Positions 35,973 through 45,677 of a DNA stretch of 64,000 nt are shown piece by piece. How positions within the stretch are numbered: the stretch's first letter is position 1; each line of letters starts with the position of its first letter. The stretch comes from Hoeflea_A sp965204935 (GTDB lineage: Bacteria; Pseudomonadota; Alphaproteobacteria; Rhizobiales; Rhizobiaceae). A program made the translations under genes and the position numbers. The stretch lies in the NCBI RefSeq assembly GCF_965204935.1, contig NZ_CBDBFO010000002.1, one strand, 5' to 3'. The notes below the pieces were generated by a model. It made no database searches. It saw only the letters and a list, made by a program, of their open reading frames with translations, and was not told where the DNA came from.

Positions 35973-38090
35973 TCAGCCGGTGATGCGGGAAAAGTCCGCG
36001 ACGGTCTCTGTTGCGGCGCGAATACGGCGCAACAGTGCGAGCCGGTTGGCGCGCACGGCGTCGTCTTCAGCATTGACCAGAACATCGTCGAAGAACCGGT
36101 CTACCGGTTGCCGCAATGCGCCGAGCGCCCGCATGGCGGCAGCAAAGTCCTCGTTGCCGACCGCGGACGCAGCGCTCGCCTCTGCTTCCGATATGGCCTC
36201 TGAAAGCGACTTTTCGGCAGCTTCCGTCAACAAAGCGGCATCAACGGTCTCGGCGATGCGCGTTTCTTTCTTTTCTTCCGCCGCCAGGATGTTCGCCGCG
36301 CGCTTGGTCCCGGCCAGAAGGTTCCGGCCATCGTCGGAATCGAGAAGCTCGGCAAGTGCCTCGACGCGTTTGCAGACCATCAGGAGATCGTCCGCATCCG
36401 GTGATATGACCGCATCGATCAGGTCATGGCGCGCACCCTTGTCGCGCAAATAGACCTTGAGCCGGTCGTGGAAGAACGACAACAGGTCGTTATTGACGCC
36501 AAATTTGCTCAGTGGCAGGCGGATATCGTTTTCAAGGACCAGCCGGATGACGCCGAGAGCGGCACGCCGCAGCGCGTAGGGATCCTTCGATCCGGTCGGC
36601 TTTTCGTCAATCGACCAGAAGCCGGTCAGGGTATCCAGCTTGTCGGCAAGCGCCACAACAATGGAAACGGGATCCGAAGGTACATCGTCCGAGGGGCCTT
36701 GCGGTTTGTAATGCTCCTCGATGGCCGCAGCGACCTCGGCGGTTTCACCCTGTAAAAGTGCGTATTTGCGACCCATGGTGCCCTGAAGCTCCGGAAACTC
36801 ACCGACAGCTTCCGTCGTCAGATCGGCTTTCGCGAGCAGCACGGCCCGGTCCGCAGCCTCCGGCGCGATTCCGATCACCGGTGCAAGCTTTCCTGCAAGG
36901 CTGCGGATGCGCATGATGCGCTGGCCCTGGGTTCCGAGCTTTGCATGGAATGTCACATTGAGCGCATCGAGTTTCGCCATGCGCTGGTCCAGCGGCTTCG
37001 CCAGATCGAGACCGAACTTTGCCGCGGATTCCGACAGCGTCTGAAGATCGGGAAGATCGGCCTGGTCGGTCTTCCAGAAATGCAGAGCGTCGGCAAGACG
37101 CGCACGCACCACCTTGCCATTGCCGTAGGCGATTTCCGTCCCGCCATCGCTCGCCTCGATATTCGCGGTGATGATGAAACGGTTGGTCAGTTCATCGGGC
37201 CTGTCTTGCGGGCGCAACACAAAACACTTCTGGTTTTCCTTGATGGTCAGGCGCACGACCTCCGACGGAATGGACAGAAAATCGTCTTCGAATTCGCCCA
37301 TCAGGATGACCGGCCATTCGACAAGGCCGGAGACCTCGTCGGCAAGCGCGTCGTCCTCGACAAGCTCAAATCCCTGCGCAAAAGCCAGATTGCGCGCATC
37401 CGACAGGATAATCTCGCGGCGCCGGTCCGCATCCAGCACCACCTTCGCCTTTTCCAGTTGTTCGGCATAGTCGTCGAAACGGCGGACCGTTATCGGCCCT
37501 GGCGCATGAAACCGGTGGCCGTACGTCACGTTGCCGGATTCCAGATCTCCGATCTCGAATTTGACGACCACCGGCTCCTCGGTCTCGGGGCCGAAGGTGC
37601 AAAGGACCGACTGCAGCGGGCGAACCCAGCGCAAGGCACCGGGCTTGGCGGACGCTTCGCCCCAGCGCATGGATTTCGGCCAGGGAAAGTTGCGGATGAT
37701 CGCGGGCATCATTTCGGCGATGATATCCTCGGCCGGACGGCCGGGTTTCTCGATCACGGCGACGTAGAAATCGCCTTTCTTCGGATCGGACTTGACCTGC
37801 GCATCGTCGACCGATTGAAGACCCGCGCCGCGCAGGAAGCCGGCAATGGCCTTTTCGGGCGCATCGGTGCGCGGCCCCTTCCTTTCCTCGCTTATGTCGG
37901 CGGAGCGCGCGGTGACACCGCGCACATCGAGCGTCAGGCGTCTCGGTGTCCAGTATTCGCGGGCCGCCTCATAGGTCAGTCCCGCATCGACCAGACCGTC
38001 CGTGACAAGTTTCTTCAGGTCACCGGCTGCTCGTTTTTGCATTCGGGCCGGGATTTCCTCGGATCTGAGTTCGAGTAAAAGATCGGGCAT
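35973..38090 (-). CDS. glyS: Glycyl-tRNA synthetase beta subunit
   Basis: 705 residues from ATG 38090 (MPDLLLELRSEEIPARMQ), the usual family start; the open frame upstream of it is not coding. Contains the HD-like and anticodon-binding C-terminal regions; DLLLELRSEEIP, KSMRWGEASAKPGALRWVRP and FWSIDEKPTGSKDPYALRRAALG are diagnostic. With GlyQ it forms the alpha2-beta2 enzyme charging tRNA-Gly. It follows glyQ by 37 bases on the same strand. Confidence 0.97.
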   Translation of the reverse strand: MPDLLLELRSEEIPARMQKRAAGDLKKLVTDGLVDAGLTYEAAREYWTPRRLTLDVRGVTARSADISEERKGPRTDAPEKAIAGFLRGAGLQSVDDAQVKSDPKKGDFYVAVIEKPGRPAEDIIAEMMPAIIRNFPWPKSMRWGEASAKPGALRWVRPLQSVLCTFGPETEEPVVVKFEIGDLESGNVTYGHRFHAPGPITVRRFDDYAEQLEKAKVVLDADRRREIILSDARNLAFAQGFELVEDDALADEVSGLVEWPVILMGEFEDDFLSIPSEVVRLTIKENQKCFVLRPQDRPDELTNRFIITANIEASDGGTEIAYGNGKVVRARLADALHFWKTDQADLPDLQTLSESAAKFGLDLAKPLDQRMAKLDALNVTFHAKLGTQGQRIMRIRSLAGKLAPVIGIAPEAADRAVLLAKADLTTEAVGEFPELQGTMGRKYALLQGETAEVAAAIEEHYKPQGPSDDVPSDPVSIVVALADKLDTLTGFWSIDEKPTGSKDPYALRRAALGVIRLVLENDIRLPLSKFGVNNDLLSFFHDRLKVYLRDKGARHDLIDAVISPDADDLLMVCKRVEALAELLDSDDGRNLLAGTKRAANILAAEEKKETRIAETVDAALLTEAAEKSLSEAISEAEASAASAVGNEDFAAAMRALGALRQPVDRFFDDVLVNAEDDAVRANRLALLRRIRAATETVADFSRITG

Positions 38091-38127
38091 AACAAATTCA
38101 GTTCCACATATTCGGCTTCGGTGCGGC

Positions 38128-39087
38128 TCAGGCGGCTTCGATGCCAAAGCCGCCCGCCTCGGTCATCAGGAAGGCCTCACCGCACATCTTCGACAGGTTG
38201 CGCACCCGCAGGATGTAGCTCTGGCGTTCGGTTACCGAAATGACGCCGCGGGCGTCGAGAAGGTTGAAGACATGCGATGCCTTGATGCACTGGTCGTAGG
38301 CCGGCAGGACACATTTGTGCGTATCGGCCGGACCGAGACCGGCGGCGCCTTGCTCAAGCAGCGACCGGCACTCCGCCTCGGCATCGTCGAAGTGGCGCAG
38401 CAGCATGGCGGTGTCGGCCAGTTCGAAATTGAACCGCGAATATTCCTGCTCGGCCTGCAGGAAAACATCGCCATAGGTCACCTTGTCGTTGTCACCGCCG
38501 CCATTGAAATTGAGATCATAGACATTGTCGACGCCCTGCACATACATGGCGAGACGCTCAAGGCCGTAGGTCAGCTCGCCGGAGACAGGCGCGCACTCAA
38601 TGCCGCATACCTGCTGGAAATAGGTGAACTGCGAGACTTCCATACCGTCGCACCAGCATTCCCACCCGAGCCCCCAGGCACCGAGTGTCGGGCTCTCCCA
38701 GTCATCCTCCACGAAACGCAGATCGTGCAGCAGCGGATCGATACCAATGGCCTCGAGCGACCCGAGATAAAGCTCCTGAAGGTTGGGCGGGGACGGCTTC
38801 AAAAGCACCTGGTACTGGTAATAATGCTGCAGGCGGTTGGGGTTTTCCCCATAGCGTCCATCGGTCGGGCGGCGGGACGGCTGAACGTAGGCCGCGTTCC
38901 AGGGGCGCGGTCCGAGCGAGCGCAGTGTCGTTGCCGGATGGAATGTTCCGGCGCCCACTTCCATGTCGTAGGGCTGCAGGATGACACAGCCATATTCCGC
39001 CCAATAATTGTGGAGGGCGAGAATGAGACCCTGGAATGAACGGCTGGGATGCAAGGATGACGCCGGGGCGCGCGCTGACGAAGTCAT
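38128..39087 (-). CDS. glyQ: Glycyl-tRNA synthetase alpha subunit
   Basis: 319 residues. Diagnostic stretches: SFQGLILALHNYWAEYGC, QPYDMEVGAGTFHPATTLRSLGP (class II motif 2-like), YVQPSRRPTDGRYGENPNR and WECWCDGMEVSQFTYFQQ. It holds the catalytic site for glycine activation. First gene of glyQ-glyS; a small membrane protein gene and a protease gene precede it on the same strand, 77 bases upstream. Confidence 0.97.
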   Translation of the reverse strand: MTSSARAPASSLHPSRSFQGLILALHNYWAEYGCVILQPYDMEVGAGTFHPATTLRSLGPRPWNAAYVQPSRRPTDGRYGENPNRLQHYYQYQVLLKPSPPNLQELYLGSLEAIGIDPLLHDLRFVEDDWESPTLGAWGLGWECWCDGMEVSQFTYFQQVCGIECAPVSGELTYGLERLAMYVQGVDNVYDLNFNGGGDNDKVTYGDVFLQAEQEYSRFNFELADTAMLLRHFDDAEAECRSLLEQGAAGLGPADTHKCVLPAYDQCIKASHVFNLLDARGVISVTERQSYILRVRNLSKMCGEAFLMTEAGGFGIEAA

Positions 39088-39164
39088 GGATCAGTTCCGG
39101 AAACCAATGGAATTCGGCGCGACAGGTGCCACGCAGACCTTGCGGGGTCAAGTGTCAGACGGAT

Positions 39165-39362
39165 CTAACGATCGTCCTCGTCGCTTTCGACGCGATATTC
39201 ACCGGTTTTCGGGTCCTCGACCAGAGTGCCCTGAGCACCTGTCTCGGCTTCTTTCTCGTGCCGCCGAACCGATTTGCTGACCCGTTCGGCCTCCTTCAGG
39301 AACCGCTTGTAGCCCATCCACCCGACGATGAGGACGGCGATGAGCAGCATTATCTGGACCAT
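39165..39362 (-). CDS. Small single-span membrane protein
   Basis: 65 residues: an N-terminal hydrophobic span (QIMLLIAVLIVGWMGYKRF) and a charged tail with VSKSVRRHEKEAE and a final DPKTGEYRVESDEDDR. The tail resembles the ending found on short membrane proteins near glyQ in rhizobia, but I cannot name the family. It lies between the SppA-like gene and glyQ on the same strand, so it may be cotranscribed. Confidence 0.7.
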   Translation of the reverse strand: MVQIMLLIAVLIVGWMGYKRFLKEAERVSKSVRRHEKEAETGAQGTLVEDPKTGEYRVESDEDDR

Positions 39363-39430
39363 TTCTCAGCCTCCTCCCGGACCGTCGCATAAAACGAAAA
39401 ATGCTGCAAAGTCCGCCTGATCGCGGACAC

Positions 39431-40291
39431 TCAAAGGCCGTAACGGCTCCAAAGCGCCCTTTCCTCCACCGCGTCAAGCAGCCCGGTCGCCGCGGCCCCG
39501 GCTATGCGCGACGACATGTCTCCGAATCCGGCCCCTGCCATTCTGCGGCCAAACAGACCGCGCGGCATCGTAATGAGCCGGAGCTTCGTCTTGTCCCCGT
39601 AACGGTCTTTCAGAACGGTGCGCAAATCGCCGAGCGAATCGACCAGACCGAGCTCCTGACCCTTCAGACCCGACCAGAAGAGGCCTGAAAACAGGTCGTC
39701 ATTGTCGGCGAGCTTCGATCCACGGCGTTCCTTGACAAGATCGATGAATACCTTGTGCACCTCGAGCTGAAGTTCTTTCAGATGATCCACATCGGCCTTC
39801 TTCTCCGGCTGGAAAGGATCAAGCGTCACCTTGTTCTTTCCGGCCGTGTAGACGCGCCGGTCAACGCCGATTTTCTTGATCATCTCGTCAAAGCCGAAGC
39901 TTGCTGACACCACGCCGATGGATCCGACAATCGAAGACGGATCGGCGATGATCTCGTCACCCGCGATCGCGATCATGTATCCGCCGGAAGCGGCGAGATC
40001 CTCGACGAAGACATAGACTTTCTTTTCCTTTTCCTCGGCAAGATCGCGAATACGGCGGAATATCAGGCGCGACTGCACGGGCGAGCCGCCCGGTGAATTG
40101 ATGATGATTGCCACCGCCGGCGCCCGTTTGTCGGCGAAGGCCTTTTCCAGCAACGGCGCGACCGTTGCCATGTTCAGGGCCGGCCGAAACTGGCTCGCGC
40201 CCGCCATGATCACGCCCTGTAGCCTGACCACCGGTATGGTGGTCTCTGTGCGCCTGAAACGCCGTGGAAGCAAAGACCTGTAAGACGCCAT
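39431..40291 (-). CDS. sppA: S49 family serine peptidase (signal peptide peptidase SppA-like)
   Basis: 286 residues from ATG 40291 (MASYRSLLPRRF). ClpP/crotonase-like fold with the catalytic serine in VEDLAASGGYMIA and the general-base lysine expected in the VYTAGKNKVTLDPF segment after IGVVSASFGFDEM. Short N-terminus with no clear membrane span; this is the compact SohB/SppA type, about half the length of E. coli SppA. Cleaves signal peptides or membrane protein fragments. Its coding strand and spacing suggest one unit with the small protein and glyQS. Confidence 0.85.
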   Translation of the reverse strand: MASYRSLLPRRFRRTETTIPVVRLQGVIMAGASQFRPALNMATVAPLLEKAFADKRAPAVAIIINSPGGSPVQSRLIFRRIRDLAEEKEKKVYVFVEDLAASGGYMIAIAGDEIIADPSSIVGSIGVVSASFGFDEMIKKIGVDRRVYTAGKNKVTLDPFQPEKKADVDHLKELQLEVHKVFIDLVKERRGSKLADNDDLFSGLFWSGLKGQELGLVDSLGDLRTVLKDRYGDKTKLRLITMPRGLFGRRMAGAGFGDMSSRIAGAAATGLLDAVEERALWSRYGL

Positions 40292-40360
40292 CAATTCTGC
40301 CTGTGTTGGTGTATGTTTGCCGCCTGATGTAAGTCTTTTCCGGCAAAACACAATGGCCGG

Positions 40361-41182
40361 CTAAATCCTCCGCGTATTGCGGCTGATGAAGGCGCGGCCA
40401 TTGCAGAGATCGTCTGTTTGCGCTGAAAATGCCCGGCCGTCCTGTTCATGGACAAACAGCGGCTCTCGCAAAGCCAGGCGGGCGCGGTTTCCCTTGATCG
40501 CCGTCAGCAGCAGGCGGATGGCTTCCTCGCCGGGCCGGGGATGCACAGGTGTCAACTGAATGCCGCCAAACCGGTTTCGGCAAGCCTGCAGGATTTCAAG
40601 CAACGATTGCGGCCTTGCAATGAGGGAAAGCTGGCCACCCGGTTTGCAAACGGCTGCAGCGGAACGGATCCAGCGCTCGATGAGCTGGTCCGTCATCGCG
40701 TGCGCCTCTGCCTTCAGGGCATCGGGTGTCGTGCGATCGGCCGCATCGTTGAATGGCGGGTTCATGATCACGTGGTCAAAGGAAACGTCATCAAGCCCGG
40801 CGGTGCTGCGCTGACGTCCACTCAAGGTCACGTCGGCATTCAGCACAGTCATGCGATCCGCAATTCCGGCATTTTGTGGCAGGGCAACAGACTCATGCGC
40901 CAGTTCCACCATTCTCGGTGAGCGTTCAACCAGGACGACCGAAATCGCATCGATCCGGCTTGCCACTGCCATGCCGGCTGCGCCGGAGCCGGCGCCAAAA
41001 TCGGCCAGCCTGCCGGTCGCATCGCCCGGAACGAGCGAAGCCAAAAGCATGGCGTCCACACCGGCCCGATGGCCCCTGCCCCTTGGCTGTACGATGTGGA
41101 AACGTCCCCGATGGAAGGCGTCAACTGTCGTCGCGGTCTCCATCAGTGCGGTATCCTCGGTCATGACGCTTCGTTCCGTCAC
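40361..41182 (-). CDS. N6-adenine methyltransferase, TrmN6-like
   Basis: 273 residues. SAM site LADFGAGSGAAGMAVASR and the NPPF motif (HVIMNPPFNDAAD) typical of N6-adenine or glutamine methylation. Overall layout (HRGRFHIVQPRGRGHRAGVDAMLLA start) fits tRNA1(Val) adenine-37 N6-methyltransferase relatives. The GTG at 41182 overlaps the stop of the DUF2007 gene (GTGA), indicating coupling; an ATG at 41164 is the alternative start. The RNA substrate is not certain. Confidence 0.82.
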   Translation of the reverse strand: MTERSVMTEDTALMETATTVDAFHRGRFHIVQPRGRGHRAGVDAMLLASLVPGDATGRLADFGAGSGAAGMAVASRIDAISVVLVERSPRMVELAHESVALPQNAGIADRMTVLNADVTLSGRQRSTAGLDDVSFDHVIMNPPFNDAADRTTPDALKAEAHAMTDQLIERWIRSAAAVCKPGGQLSLIARPQSLLEILQACRNRFGGIQLTPVHPRPGEEAIRLLLTAIKGNRARLALREPLFVHEQDGRAFSAQTDDLCNGRAFISRNTRRI

Positions 41183-41409
41183 AGGCCCGGTTGTTTGAGT
41201 ACATCGCCGAGACCGGCGCCCTCGACAAGCCTGCGCGCTTCGTCAATGCGCGACGCATCGACCAGCATGCGTCTTGAAAGGGCGTTTATCGATCCCTCGA
41301 GCACGCTCATGTTTTCGTCCGCGATAAAATGCTGGATGCCGGCTTCCTTCAGCAGCGATCCGACAAAGGAGAGCGTTACAACATTGTTGGTGCGGATCAA
41401 TTCCTCCAT
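41179..41409 (-). CDS. DUF2007 domain-containing protein
   Basis: 76 residues: MEELIRTNNVVTLSFVGSLL, then GIQHFIADENMSVLEGS and SRRMLVDASRIDEARRLVEG. This small beta-alpha fold is DUF2007 (PII-like signal-transducing region in older names). The stop overlaps the methyltransferase start. Function unknown; its tight coupling to the methyltransferase is the only clue. Confidence 0.85.
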   Translation of the reverse strand: MEELIRTNNVVTLSFVGSLLKEAGIQHFIADENMSVLEGSINALSRRMLVDASRIDEARRLVEGAGLGDVLKQPGL

Positions 41410-41644
41410 TTTTTCAAGGCCTTTCGGTTTTTGAAGCTGTGCGCGACGGCCCGGTTATCAAGACATTGCCGCCGGATAATTTACTCTTATATGCAAATCG
41501 GCAGGCGATTTGTCATCAGTGACACCGGCAGCCACACAAAAGTGAGCGAAAGTCGGCTTCAAACCCAGTGGTGCGTCGATTCTTCACTTGTACCGGCACC
41601 GGCCACTTTCTATTGTCTGTCGAAGCATTTGAGGAGTCTGCATT

Positions 41645-42661
41645 TTGGGCGTTGTCGTTCCGCTTGAGGATAAAAACAAGAACACCGCATCGGTCAAGCC
41701 ATTGGTTGATCTGACCAAATCCGATATGGGCATGGTCAACCAGTTGATCCTTGCGAAAGCGGGATCCGATGTCGAAATGATCCCCGAAGTGGCAAATCAT
41801 CTGATTTCCTCGGGCGGCAAGCGGTTGCGGCCAATGCTGACACTGGCGGCCGCGACCATGTTCGGCTACGAGGGCGACGGCCATGTAAAGCTCGCCACCA
41901 GCGTCGAATTCATGCATACCGCCACGCTGCTGCATGACGATGTCGTCGATGAAAGCGATTTGCGGCGCGGAAAGTCCACCGCACGCATGATATGGGGCAA
42001 TCAGGCGAGTGTCCTGGTCGGCGATTTCCTGCTTGGCCAGGCTTTCAAGATGATGGTTGAGGTCGGATCCATGGACGCGCTGGACGTGTTGTCCAATGCC
42101 GCCTCCATCATCGCGGAGGGCGAGGTCCTGCAGCTTTCGGTCGCCAAGAACATGGAAACGACGGAAGACGATTATCTCGCCGTTATCCGCGCCAAGACAG
42201 CGGCCCTGTTCTCGGCAGCCGCCGAGGTCGGGCCGATCATCGCGGGCGCATCCAAGGCAGAGCGGGATGCCTTGCGGTCCTACGGAACCAATCTGGGCCT
42301 TGCCTTCCAACTGGTCGACGACGTGCTCGACTATGGCGGTTCAGCACAGGATCTCGGCAAGAATGTCGGGGACGATTTCCGCGAAGGCAAGATCACCCTG
42401 CCCGTCGTGTTGTCCTATCGGCGCGGCAACAATGACGACCGGATATTCTGGCGTTCGGCCATCGAAGAGGGAAACAATGATGAGCAGGCGCTTGAAAGAG
42501 CGCTGTCGCTCATCGCGCAGACCAACGCGCTGAAAGACACGATCGCGCGGGCCGAGCACTATGGCGCGATCGCACGCGATGCGCTTGCTCCGATGGCCGA
42601 TACACCGGTCAAATCGGCGCTGCTTGAAGTGATCGATTTCTGTATCAGTCGAGTTAACTGA
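41645..42661 (+). CDS. ispB: Polyprenyl (octaprenyl/decaprenyl) diphosphate synthase
   Basis: 338 residues. Both aspartate-rich motifs of long-chain trans-prenyltransferases: LLHDDVVDESDLRRGK and FQLVDDVLDYGG; also GGKRLRPMLTLAAATMFG. It makes the side chain of ubiquinone, the donor for UbiA. TTG at 41645 is the best start, with GAGGAG about 10 bases upstream; the next in-frame ATG would lose conserved N-terminal residues. The product length in rhizobia is often decaprenyl, so ispB is a family-level symbol. Confidence 0.92.
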   Translation: MGVVVPLEDKNKNTASVKPLVDLTKSDMGMVNQLILAKAGSDVEMIPEVANHLISSGGKRLRPMLTLAAATMFGYEGDGHVKLATSVEFMHTATLLHDDVVDESDLRRGKSTARMIWGNQASVLVGDFLLGQAFKMMVEVGSMDALDVLSNAASIIAEGEVLQLSVAKNMETTEDDYLAVIRAKTAALFSAAAEVGPIIAGASKAERDALRSYGTNLGLAFQLVDDVLDYGGSAQDLGKNVGDDFREGKITLPVVLSYRRGNNDDRIFWRSAIEEGNNDEQALERALSLIAQTNALKDTIARAEHYGAIARDALAPMADTPVKSALLEVIDFCISRVN

Positions 42662-42773
42662 CGGAATTCGGACACTTATCCCGCGTGCTTGCCGTGTAGG
42701 CTGAAAAAGGCCATGCTTTGGAAGAACGAAATGGAATCGCCTTGATTTGAAAAGAAAGCGGGAACGGGAACAG

Positions 42774-44771
42774 ATGCGGCTTAAAATTCTCACCATGACC
42801 GCCAGCGCAGCCGTCATCAGCTTGATGATGGGTCTGCCGGTCGCGGCGGAGGGCGAGCGGGAAACGGACAGCTTCAAGACGGAGGCCGTGGACAGCTTCG
42901 CCGGAGCGATACTGGCGGCACGGACCGCCGAAGCGGACCGTGACGCCGACACCGCCATCGATCTCTATCGCAAAGCGCTCGATTTTGAAGAGGACAACAC
43001 GGACATCAAGCAGCGGCTGATGGTCCTTTATTTCAACAATGGTGATTTCGACGAGGGTGTCGCACTTGCAGAAGGGCTGAAGGGCGATCCTGTCATTGAG
43101 AGCACGGCGCGGCTCGCACTCGGCATAAACGCGATCCGGCAGCGTGAATACAAGAATGCGCAGACATTGCTGGACTATGCCGGAATGAGCGATCTGGAGC
43201 GCCTTTTGCACGGGCTGCTGCAGTCCTGGGCCTATTTCGGCGACGGTCAGGGCGAGAAGGCACAGGATACGATCGACACGCTGGAAGGTCCGGAGTGGTA
43301 CGGCATATTCAAGGGTTTTCACAGTGCCGCCCTGCAGGAAGCGCTCGGCAACACCGACGAGGCACGCAAGCTTTATACGGCTGTGATCACCGATCAGAAC
43401 AGCGCCGGCATGGCGCCCGACACCTATATTCGCGCAGCCATGTCGCTTGCCGGAATGGAAGCGCGCGACGGCAGCAAGCAAAAGGCGCTTGACGCCATTG
43501 CGACGGGAAGCGCATTTGCCCCGGGCTATGCCCCGCTCAAAACCCTGCATGACCGCATTTCGACCGACAATTCGCCACGATCGGAAATACGCAGCCCTGC
43601 CGAGGGCGCGTCGGCGGTGCTCTACACGATCGGAAGCGCGCTGAACCGCAGCGGCGCCGAGGATTTTGTGTCGCTCTACCTCAATTTTGCCCGCGTGCTT
43701 GATCCGAAGAACGCATCGACACTGATCATGCTCGGCAGTCTCGCCGAAAACCGGGGCGATCCCGAGAAGGCCATTGCGATCTACGAGAGCATTCCGGAGG
43801 ATTCGATCGTCCACCGTGAATCGGAGTTGCAGCTCGGCCTCAATCTGGCGGATCTCGGCCGTCTCGACGAGTCAAAACAACACCTTGCCAAACTGATCGA
43901 CGACGATCCGTCGGACATGCGCTCCTATCTGGCGTATGGCAGCGTGCTTTCCGATGCCAAGGATTACCGGGCAATGGCGGACAATTACGATCGCGCGGTT
44001 CAGGCGATCGGTGTCCTGCCGGACCGCTCGCACTGGAACATCTTCTATCAGCGCGGCATCGCCTATGAGCGATTGAAGGAATGGGAAAAGGCGGAACCGA
44101 ATTTCGAGCGGGCGCTGGAGCTTTATCCGAACCAGCCGCAGGTCATGAATTATCTCGGTTATTCCTGGATCGACATGAACATAAATCTCGACGAGGGAAT
44201 GGACCTGATCCGGGAAGCGGTGCGGCTGCGGCCGAATGACGGCTACATCGTCGATTCTCTCGGATGGGCCTATTACCGCCTGGGCGACTACGAAAGCGCG
44301 GTGCAGGAACTGGAACGGGCGGTGGAAATCCGTCCGGGTGATCCGACGATCAACGATCATCTCGGCGACGCCTACTGGCGCGCCGGCCGGCGTATCGAGG
44401 CGCGTTACCAGTGGGAACGGTCGCTCACGATGGAGCCTGAACTCACGGAAATTCCGAAAATCCGGTCGAAGCTTGAAAAGGGACTGCCGGATCTGGCACC
44501 CAAGGCCCCGTCCGCGTCCAATTCGGACGGCGACTCGGACGAAATCGACGGCTCCATCAAGCCCGCCGATGCGCCGAAAAAGAGCCTGCTGGACAGCACG
44601 ATCCGGAAAACGACGACCGAATACAAGGTCAAGCCCGGTCAGACGCTCTGGAAGATTGCCGATGAGGTTCTTGGCGACGGAAACCGCTACCGCGAGATCA
44701 TCCTGCTTAATCCTTCGCTGGAAGGTGGCGCCGACACAATCCATCCGGGGCAGATCATCCTGCTTCCGTGA
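42774..44771 (+). CDS. Secreted tetratricopeptide-repeat protein with C-terminal LysM-like domain
   Basis: 665 residues from ATG 42774, which opens a signal peptide (MRLKILTMTASAAVISLMMG, cleavage near AAEG). The body is many TPR units, for example AIDLYRKALDFEEDNTDIKQ, NFERALELYPNQPQVMNYLGYSWIDM and GDYESAVQELERAVEIRPGDPTI. Residues about 610-665 form a LysM fold (TEYKVKPGQTLWKIADEVLGDG). A periplasmic or outer-membrane-attached scaffold that binds peptidoglycan is likely; this is inference. ispE follows 12 bases after the stop. Confidence 0.85.
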   Translation: MRLKILTMTASAAVISLMMGLPVAAEGERETDSFKTEAVDSFAGAILAARTAEADRDADTAIDLYRKALDFEEDNTDIKQRLMVLYFNNGDFDEGVALAEGLKGDPVIESTARLALGINAIRQREYKNAQTLLDYAGMSDLERLLHGLLQSWAYFGDGQGEKAQDTIDTLEGPEWYGIFKGFHSAALQEALGNTDEARKLYTAVITDQNSAGMAPDTYIRAAMSLAGMEARDGSKQKALDAIATGSAFAPGYAPLKTLHDRISTDNSPRSEIRSPAEGASAVLYTIGSALNRSGAEDFVSLYLNFARVLDPKNASTLIMLGSLAENRGDPEKAIAIYESIPEDSIVHRESELQLGLNLADLGRLDESKQHLAKLIDDDPSDMRSYLAYGSVLSDAKDYRAMADNYDRAVQAIGVLPDRSHWNIFYQRGIAYERLKEWEKAEPNFERALELYPNQPQVMNYLGYSWIDMNINLDEGMDLIREAVRLRPNDGYIVDSLGWAYYRLGDYESAVQELERAVEIRPGDPTINDHLGDAYWRAGRRIEARYQWERSLTMEPELTEIPKIRSKLEKGLPDLAPKAPSASNSDGDSDEIDGSIKPADAPKKSLLDSTIRKTTTEYKVKPGQTLWKIADEVLGDGNRYREIILLNPSLEGGADTIHPGQIILLP

Positions 44772-44783
44772 AGTGTTGACGCC

Positions 44784-45677
44784 ATGGACGAAACGGCCGA
44801 AACGGCCCGGGCAAAGATCAACCTCGCTCTTCATGTGACCGGTCAGCGGGCCGACGGCTATCATCTGATCGACAGCCTTGTCGCCTTTGCCGATCTCGGC
44901 GACGCGATGAATTTTACCCTCAGCGACAGTGACAGCCTGACAATCGGCGGCGAGTTTGGGAGCGAACTCGATCCCGGAGGCGACAACCTGGTTGCCCGTG
45001 CGCGCGACAGCCTGCGCCAGGCCGCCGATGCGCGCGGCCTGGCGGCCCCTCAAACGGCTATCCACCTGCAAAAGAACCTGCCGGTCGCCTCGGGTATCGG
45101 CGGCGGGTCGGCCGACGCGGCGGCGTGCCTTCGTGGTCTCATGCGGCTCTGGCGCATTCCATCGGATGCGGTCGATCTCGCGGCCATTGCGGCAAGTCTC
45201 GGCGCTGACGTTCCGATGTGCCTTGTTTCACGGCCGCTGATTGCGCGCGGCATCGGTGAAAATATCGAAATGCTTGCCGAACTGCCGCCCCTGCCGATGG
45301 TCCTGGTCAATCCGCTTCAGGCGGTCTCCACGCCAGAGACCTTTGGCGCTTTAGCTAATAAAAACAACAAGAAGCTTACATTATCCAATGTGCCAAATAA
45401 CCTTGACGCCACGGTGTCCGCCCTTTTGTCAGCGCGCAACGATCTTGAAGAACCAGCAAGGCGAATTGCGCCGGTGATCGACGAAGTGCGCTCCGCGGTT
45501 GCCGCCTGCCATCCGCTCCTTGTTCGCATGTCGGGTTCAGGCGCCACTGTTTTCGGCATTTTCCACGATCCGGTCGAGGCGCGGCTTGCGGGGGACCTTC
45601 TTCGCGATCAAAATCCGCAATGGTGGGTGCGATCGACCGTGACGGCCGGTGCGCCGCAAGAACAGGAGACGGCCTGA
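44784..45677 (+). CDS. ispE: 4-diphosphocytidyl-2-C-methyl-D-erythritol kinase
   Basis: 297 residues, GHMP kinase of the MEP pathway. Motif 1 RAKINLALHVTGQRADGYHLIDS; motif 2, the ATP loop, LPVASGIGGGSADAAACLRG; motif 3 VRMSGSGATVFGIF. A short AT-rich insert (ALANKNNKKLTLSNVPNNL) around residue 190 is unlike the surrounding codon use. Its stop shares TGATG with the moaB start, so both are translated together. It is the second MEP-pathway gene in the window after dxs. Confidence 0.95.
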   Translation: MDETAETARAKINLALHVTGQRADGYHLIDSLVAFADLGDAMNFTLSDSDSLTIGGEFGSELDPGGDNLVARARDSLRQAADARGLAAPQTAIHLQKNLPVASGIGGGSADAAACLRGLMRLWRIPSDAVDLAAIAASLGADVPMCLVSRPLIARGIGENIEMLAELPPLPMVLVNPLQAVSTPETFGALANKNNKKLTLSNVPNNLDATVSALLSARNDLEEPARRIAPVIDEVRSAVAACHPLLVRMSGSGATVFGIFHDPVEARLAGDLLRDQNPQWWVRSTVTAGAPQEQETA